Shown here one piece after another: positions 59,973 through 64,000 of a stretch of DNA of 64,000 nt. This DNA is from Bacteroidia bacterium (lineage in GTDB: Bacteria > Bacteroidota > Bacteroidia > J057), in NCBI GenBank assembly GCA_030430205.1, contig JAUIGE010000003.1:369994-433993 (forward strand), given 5' to 3'. The notes under the pieces are model-generated. The model was not told the DNA's origin, searched no databases, and was given only the letters and a program-made list of their open reading frames with translations. Both the position numbers and the translations under genes were made by a program. Position 1 is the stretch's first letter, and every line of letters begins with the position of its first letter.

Positions 59973-61769
59973 ATGGAACCTTCCTCGACAAAGCGCATTG
60001 CGCTTTCTCCCAAGCTAGGCGCCTGGAAATTTACCTATTTGCTCAGTAAGCAATATTGGTATTTTGCGGTTCCGGCGCTTTTTATGGTTTTTCTTGCCCA
60101 GGCGGCGGGCGTTTCTCTCAGCTATATCCTCAAGGAATTGGTGGATGCACTGGATAGCCCAGAGGGGCAGGTCATGCTTTGGGCCTGGATCTACATTGGG
60201 CTCTTTGCGGTTTCGCAACTGGGGTGGCGTAGCAGTGGCTTTTTGGGCATGCACTGGATCACCCGCACGCGGGCGCTGGCGGCCTCCAGCCTCTTTGCCT
60301 GGCTGAGCCAGCACAGCAGCAGCTACTTCGCCGACCGCTTCGCGGGTTCTCTCGCCACCAAGGTGACCAACGCCTCCAATGGCGTGTCCAATATGCTGCC
60401 CAGGCTGCTGTGGAACTTTTTCCCCACCTTCCTGAAGCTGTTTCTCAGCATCGGTCTGGCATACCTCGCCAAGCCTATGCTTGCCTTGATTATGGCCATC
60501 TGGAGCGTCTTTTTCCTGATCCTCAATGTGATCCTGGTACGCAGGAAAGCCAAGCTTTCAGAAGCTGCCGCCGGCGCTTATACCTCTCTGAAAGGACAGT
60601 TGGTGGACATCATCACCAACATCCGGGCGGTACATCAGTTTGCCCATCTGGGCAGGGAAAAGGACAGGGCTCAGCGATATATCGACAAGCATACCAGGAC
60701 AAGTTTGAAAAGCTGGCGCTATTCAGAGGTCGTTTTGATCGTCAGCAACCTCATGCAAAATGTCCTGCTGATGGGCATCGTCATGGTCGCCATCTGGCTC
60801 AATCGCCAGGGGCAACTGACCATCGGTGAAGTCGTCATGATCATCAACCTTGCCTGGGGCTTGCTCGATTCTCTGCTCTTCATCGGCAATAGCCTCAACG
60901 GCATGATGGAAAACTACGGAGAAGTCAAAGAAGGTCTGGACATGATCTTGCATCCGCATGAGATAGTGGACAGTTCGCAGGAGGCAGTTTTACAGGCTCC
61001 AAAAGGCGAGATACGATTTGAAAAGGTCAAATTTAGCTATGGTGGCCGCAGGGGTGTCTTTGAGAATTTTTCACTGGAAATACCTGCAGGGCAAAAAGTT
61101 GGGTTGGTGGGAGAAAGCGGCGCGGGCAAAAGTACTTTTACCCAATTGCTGCTGCGGATGTATGATGTCGAAGGCGGAAAAATCCTGATCGACGGTCAGC
61201 ATATCGCTGAAGTCAGGCAGGATAGCCTGCGGAGAAAAATCAGCTATGTGCCGCAGTCCAGCATGCTTTTTCACCGGAGCCTGAAGGAAAATATCCTGTA
61301 CGGCAATCCCGTGGCGACGGAGGACGAACTGATCCAGGCCGCCAAACAGGCAGGGGCGCATAAGTTCATCATGGAACTCGAAAAGGGCTATGATACGCTC
61401 GTCGGCGAGCGCGGCGTGAAACTGTCCGGCGGACAGGCTCAGCGGATCAGCATCGCCAGAGCGCTGCTCAAGGCGAAAGCCCCTATCCTCATCCTCGATG
61501 AGGCGACCAGCTCCCTCGACAGCGAGAGTGAGCACATCGTGCAGCAGGCGCTGAATCAGCTGATCCAGCATCGCACCGTGATCGCGATAGCCCACAGGCT
61601 TTCGACTTTGCTTGCGATGGATCGCATCCTGGTATTGGATAAGGGGCGAATCGTCGAAGACGGTTCCCATGCCGAGCTCCTCGCCCGGGGCGGGATGTAT
61701 GCGCGCCTTTGGGCGCTGCAGGCGGGGGGATTCCTCGGCGGCGAGCAGCCGATGTTGGCGAAGGGCTGA
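59973..61769 (+). CDS. ABC-type exporter (MsbA-like, fused TM and ATPase domains)
   Basis: 598 residues from the ATG at 59973 (MEPSSTKRIALSP). The frame opens at 59766, but the first ~69 codons are low-complexity and contain no conserved sequence. Six TM segments in ~35-320, then the nucleotide-binding domain with Walker A VGESGAGKSTF (~380), Q loop YVPQSSM, signature LSGGQAQR (~480), Walker B ILILDEATSS (~500) and the switch His in VIAIAHRLS. A homodimeric half-transporter of the lipid or drug exporter type. It ends at a strong terminator. Confidence 0.94.
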   Translation: MEPSSTKRIALSPKLGAWKFTYLLSKQYWYFAVPALFMVFLAQAAGVSLSYILKELVDALDSPEGQVMLWAWIYIGLFAVSQLGWRSSGFLGMHWITRTRALAASSLFAWLSQHSSSYFADRFAGSLATKVTNASNGVSNMLPRLLWNFFPTFLKLFLSIGLAYLAKPMLALIMAIWSVFFLILNVILVRRKAKLSEAAAGAYTSLKGQLVDIITNIRAVHQFAHLGREKDRAQRYIDKHTRTSLKSWRYSEVVLIVSNLMQNVLLMGIVMVAIWLNRQGQLTIGEVVMIINLAWGLLDSLLFIGNSLNGMMENYGEVKEGLDMILHPHEIVDSSQEAVLQAPKGEIRFEKVKFSYGGRRGVFENFSLEIPAGQKVGLVGESGAGKSTFTQLLLRMYDVEGGKILIDGQHIAEVRQDSLRRKISYVPQSSMLFHRSLKENILYGNPVATEDELIQAAKQAGAHKFIMELEKGYDTLVGERGVKLSGGQAQRISIARALLKAKAPILILDEATSSLDSESEHIVQQALNQLIQHRTVIAIAHRLSTLLAMDRILVLDKGRIVEDGSHAELLARGGMYARLWALQAGGFLGGEQPMLAKG

Positions 61770-61792
61770 AACGCAAATTTAAGTTGCTTTCC

Positions 61793-61841
61793 AAGGGTTG
61801 AAATGCTTGTTTTATGCTAAAACAACATTTCAACCCTTTTT
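61793..61841 (+). terminator. Long Rho-independent terminator after the ABC exporter
   Basis: AAGGGTTGAAATG plus TTGTTTTA (61793-61814, one C bulge) pairs with TAAAACAA plus CATTTCAACCCTT (61818-61838): 21 bp with a TGC loop, followed by T. It lies 23 bases after the ABC stop codon and ends 2 bases before the thioesterase start. Confidence 0.9.
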
Positions 61842-61842
61842 C

Positions 61843-62277
61843 ATGTCAGACAACTCTCTCCACTTTCGCAAACTCGAAAAGCTCTACCTCAACGCCAAAA
61901 TCCAGCGGCTGGCCTACCCTTCCACCAGCATTCACATTGAAAAAGGCATGGCCGAAATCGGCCTGGACGTTGAGGAAAAATACTTCCATGGAATGGAAGC
62001 CATGCACGGCAGCGTCTACTTCAAATTGCTGGACGATGCTGCATTTTTTGCAGCGAATTCGGCGGTGACGGATGTCTTTGTGCTTACAACTTCTTTTCAC
62101 ATCAATCTGTATCGCCCGGTGAATAAAGGAAGGCTCAAGGCTGTAGGGAAATTGAAGTTTCAGTCAAAAAATTACCTGACGGCAGAGGCGAGCCTCTATG
62201 ATGAGCGAGGCCGGGAGATCGCTTCAGGCACCGGAAATTTTGCAAAAAGCAGGCACGCGCTACCTCCGGACAGTTAA
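61843..62277 (+). CDS. PaaI-family hotdog thioesterase
   Basis: 144 residues from the ATG at 61843 (MSDNSLHFRKLEKLYL); the open frame above it lies inside the terminator hairpin. The hotdog elements are MHGSVYFKLLDDAAFFAANSA (~54-74, G-x-x-F-x-L-x-D-x-A core), TTSFHINLYRP (~82-92) and AEASLYDERGREIASGTGNF (~115-134). The Asp/Gly of HGSVYFKLLDD is the PaaI catalytic region. Hydrolyses acyl-CoA esters, chain length unknown. It overlaps the end of the convergent lysoplasmalogenase gene by 18 bases. Confidence 0.88.
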   Translation: MSDNSLHFRKLEKLYLNAKIQRLAYPSTSIHIEKGMAEIGLDVEEKYFHGMEAMHGSVYFKLLDDAAFFAANSAVTDVFVLTTSFHINLYRPVNKGRLKAVGKLKFQSKNYLTAEASLYDERGREIASGTGNFAKSRHALPPDS

Positions 62278-62937
62278 ATATCCCCAGACAATCAAAAACT
62301 GTCCACTTATATAGGTGCTCATGATGAGTAGCCGCGAAGCTTCAAAAGGGTAGCTGAATTTATTGATGGCAATGATGCTGTCAGATATGACAAAGAGGAT
62401 GGCTCCGACGAGCACCAGCAAAAAGCTTTGTTTCGAAACGGCCTTGTTGCGGGCGAGGGCCATGATCGCCATCAGAACGATGGCCGTGGCATAGACAAAG
62501 ACAGGCAATTTCAATGCCCCGAGCCCCGGCCAGATGATGTAGAGCAAAATCATGGCATAAAGCAGAAAAGGCACACACCACCAGGGGTGTTTTAACAGCC
62601 AGGAGCGGCTGTCTCTGCTAAACAAGATCGCATAGCCCAACTGCGCCAGCAGAAAAGAACCCAGACCCAGGATGAACCATTTTTCTCCCGAAAGCATCAG
62701 AAATACATCTCCCAGGAAGGAAAATACCAGGGCCAATTGCATGATGACAGCAGGCTTTTCGGTCAGGCTACCCCTCCAGCTTGCGCGGAAAAACAGCAGC
62801 AATACAGGCATCAGCAAGGGCTTGCTGATTGTATGAAGCAAAGGGAAGCTTTCCCGCATGTACTCAGAAATGAGCTCGATCAGGCCGATCAGGCCGTAGA
62901 GGATCGCCAGTTGGCGAGAGGAGGGTGAATTTGCCAT
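62260..62937 (-). CDS. YhhN/TMEM86-family lysoplasmalogenase
   Basis: 225 residues with seven or eight TM segments. The family markers are HTISKPLLMPVLLLFF (~34-50), FSFLGDVFLMLSGEKWFILGLGSFLLAQLGYAILF (~72-106, with the conserved Gly-Asp) and VGAILFVISDSIIAINKF (~178-195, with the conserved Ser-Asp). The two Asp in membrane helices are the catalytic pair in characterised members, which cleave the vinyl-ether bond of lysoplasmalogens. The hairpin array begins about 20 bases before its start codon, so its promoter must lie very close to or inside the array. Confidence 0.9.
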   Translation of the reverse strand: MANSPSSRQLAILYGLIGLIELISEYMRESFPLLHTISKPLLMPVLLLFFRASWRGSLTEKPAVIMQLALVFSFLGDVFLMLSGEKWFILGLGSFLLAQLGYAILFSRDSRSWLLKHPWWCVPFLLYAMILLYIIWPGLGALKLPVFVYATAIVLMAIMALARNKAVSKQSFLLVLVGAILFVISDSIIAINKFSYPFEASRLLIMSTYISGQFLIVWGYLTVRR

Positions 62938-62959
62938 GGGGCAAAGGTAGGCTTATTTT

Positions 62960-64000
62960 GGCATTGGGTCGGCACTTGGAGTGCCGGGAGTTGGGGCGGC
63001 ATTTGGAAATGCCGGAGAGTTAGGTCGGCATTCGGAAATGCCTCCCATCGTTTGGATGGGAGCCTTCGGCTCATGTAGAGCCTATCGTAAGTTTCAGGTC
63101 GTCTTTGACGACCCCCCCCTCAATAGCTGGGAGGCAGTTCCCTACTGCCGACCGATCACAGCAGGCTGAAGGCCTGGAGATGGTCGGCACTTGGAGTGCC
63201 GGAGAGTTAGGTCGGCATTTGGAAATGCCTCCCATCGTTTGGATGGGAGCCTTCGGCTCATGTAGAGCCCATTGTAGTTTCAGGTCGTCTTTGACGACCT
63301 CCCCCTCAATAGCTGGGAGGCAGTTCCCTACTGCCGACCGATCTCAGCAGGCTGAAGGCCTGGAGATGGTCGGCACTTGGAGTGCCGGAGAGTTGGGGCG
63401 GCATTTGGAAATGCCTCCCATCGTTTGGATGGGAGCCTTCGGCTCATGTAGAGCCCGTTGTAGTTTCAGGTCGTCTTTGACGACCCCCACCCCTCAATAG
63501 CTGGGAGGCAGTTCCCTACTGCCGACCGATCACAACAGGCTGAAGGCCTGGAGATGGTCGGCACTTGGAGTGCCGGGAGTTAGGTCGGCATTTGGAAATG
63601 CCGGGAGTTAGGTCGGCATTTGGAAATGCCTCCCATCGTTTGGATGGGAGCCTTCGGCTCATGTAGAGCCCATAGTAGTTTCAGGTCGTCTTTGACGACC
63701 CCCCCTCAATAGCTGGGAGGCAGTTCCCTACTGCCGACCGATCACAGCAGGCTGAAAGCCTGGAGATGGTCGGCACTTGGAGTGCCGGAGAGTTAGGTCG
63801 GCATTTGGAAATGCCTCCCATCGTTTGGATGGGAGCCTTCGGCTCATGTAGAGCCCATCGTAAGTTTCAGGTCGTCTTTGACGACCCCCCCCCTCAATAG
63901 CTGGGAGGCAGTTCCCTACTGCCGACCGATCACAGCAGGCTGAAGGCCTGGAGATGGTCGGCACTTGGAGTGCCGGAGAGTTAGGTCGGCATTCGGAAAT
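62960..64000. repeat. Tandem array of hairpin-chain units, running off the window
   Basis: Five full units and the start of a sixth (marker GGTCGGCACTTGG at 62967, 63182, 63368, 63556, 63768 and 63956; spacings 215, 186, 188, 212, 188). Each unit carries, in order, stems CGGCACT/AGTGCCG, GGCATTT/AAATGCC, TCCCATC/GATGGGA, GAGCC/GGCTC (or the alternative GGCTC/GAGCC), GGTCGTC/GACGACC, GGCAGT/ACTGCC and CAGGC/GCCTG. TGCCGACC near each unit's end can also pair with GGTCGGCA of the next. Longer units have a duplicated GGCATTT hairpin. A C tract of about 7-9 varies between units. No reading frame survives across units. Confidence 0.95.

Noticed and set aside
63105..63964. Open frames with repeated peptides inside the hairpin array, on both strands
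   Set aside because: Unit lengths of 186, 188, 212 and 215 and variable C tracts shift the frame from unit to unit, and the peptides merely mirror the hairpin sequence.
1..64000. tRNA, rRNA or CRISPR features
   Set aside because: No tRNA-like T-arm/acceptor combination, no rRNA core sequence, and no repeat-spacer pattern with unique spacers; the array at the right end has conserved 'spacers'.

Overview
The window looks like chromosome from a Bacteroidota bacterium, most likely of the Saprospiria/Lewinella type; the phylum is well supported and the family is inference. Indicators are a type IX secretion C-terminal sorting domain on a DUF1501 protein, DUF4159, DUF6090 and DUF4956 proteins, a carboxypeptidase-regulatory/TonB receptor, many lipoproteins, little sign of Shine-Dalgarno sites, and promoter-like TAnnTTTG boxes. 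No rRNA, tRNA or CRISPR array was found. Coding density is high and genes are mostly single or in two- or three-gene units.

Layout. 1-8.2 kb: a 5'-truncated flavodoxin-fold oxidoreductase, a rhodanese lipoprotein, a ParE-type toxin-antitoxin pair, FtsX, an MscS channel, an unrecognised coiled-coil protein, a DnaQ-like exonuclease/GIY-YIG fusion, a zincin-TPR-DUF2007 fusion and a cupin. 8.3-18.6 kb: the DUF1800/DUF1501 secreted pair, a di-haem cytochrome c peroxidase, a LytTR regulator, an ABM monooxygenase, a subtilase, an EI24 membrane protein and a GT87-like glycosyltransferase. 18.8-26 kb: an orphan lipoprotein, a possible clan CD peptidase, a YefM-YoeB pair with its operator, purD, and two guanidine-modifying enzymes in tandem. 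26-33.6 kb: an ECF sigma factor with a membrane partner, a Crp/Fnr regulator, a Ste24-type protease, a receiver-kinase, DUF4159, a TPR lipoprotein and DUF6090. 33.9-45 kb: a TonB receptor, a DUF4956-HlyD-TolC operon, a SulP transporter, an MMPL/RND exporter and an OmpR-type regulator. 45-56 kb: dprA, a decayed patch (46.5-47.3 kb), a cupin, an NTF2-like lipoprotein, a DEAD-box helicase, a sulfurtransferase, a serine hydrolase with tandem C-terminal repeats and a penicillin-acylase-type hydrolase. 55.5-62.9 kb: a RAYT transposase with REP-like palindromes, hutU, an AT-rich DUF234 ATPase, an ABC exporter, a thioesterase and a YhhN lysoplasmalogenase.

Two kinds of non-coding DNA stand out. First, at least eight intergenic loci carry tandem repeats with a strict 7-bp period but different unit sequences (ACCCGAA, TCTCTAT/TCTCTGA, GGAGAAT/GGATAAT, ACTGCCC, GAGGCGG). 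Several are built as direct copies, a short centre, then inverted copies, and four abut start codons. Second, from 62960 to the window end there is a tandem array of units of about 186-215 bp. Each unit is almost wholly a chain of short perfect hairpins, with compensated stem variants, duplicated hairpin modules and variable C tracts that break any reading frame. This array is the best candidate here for an undescribed structured element.
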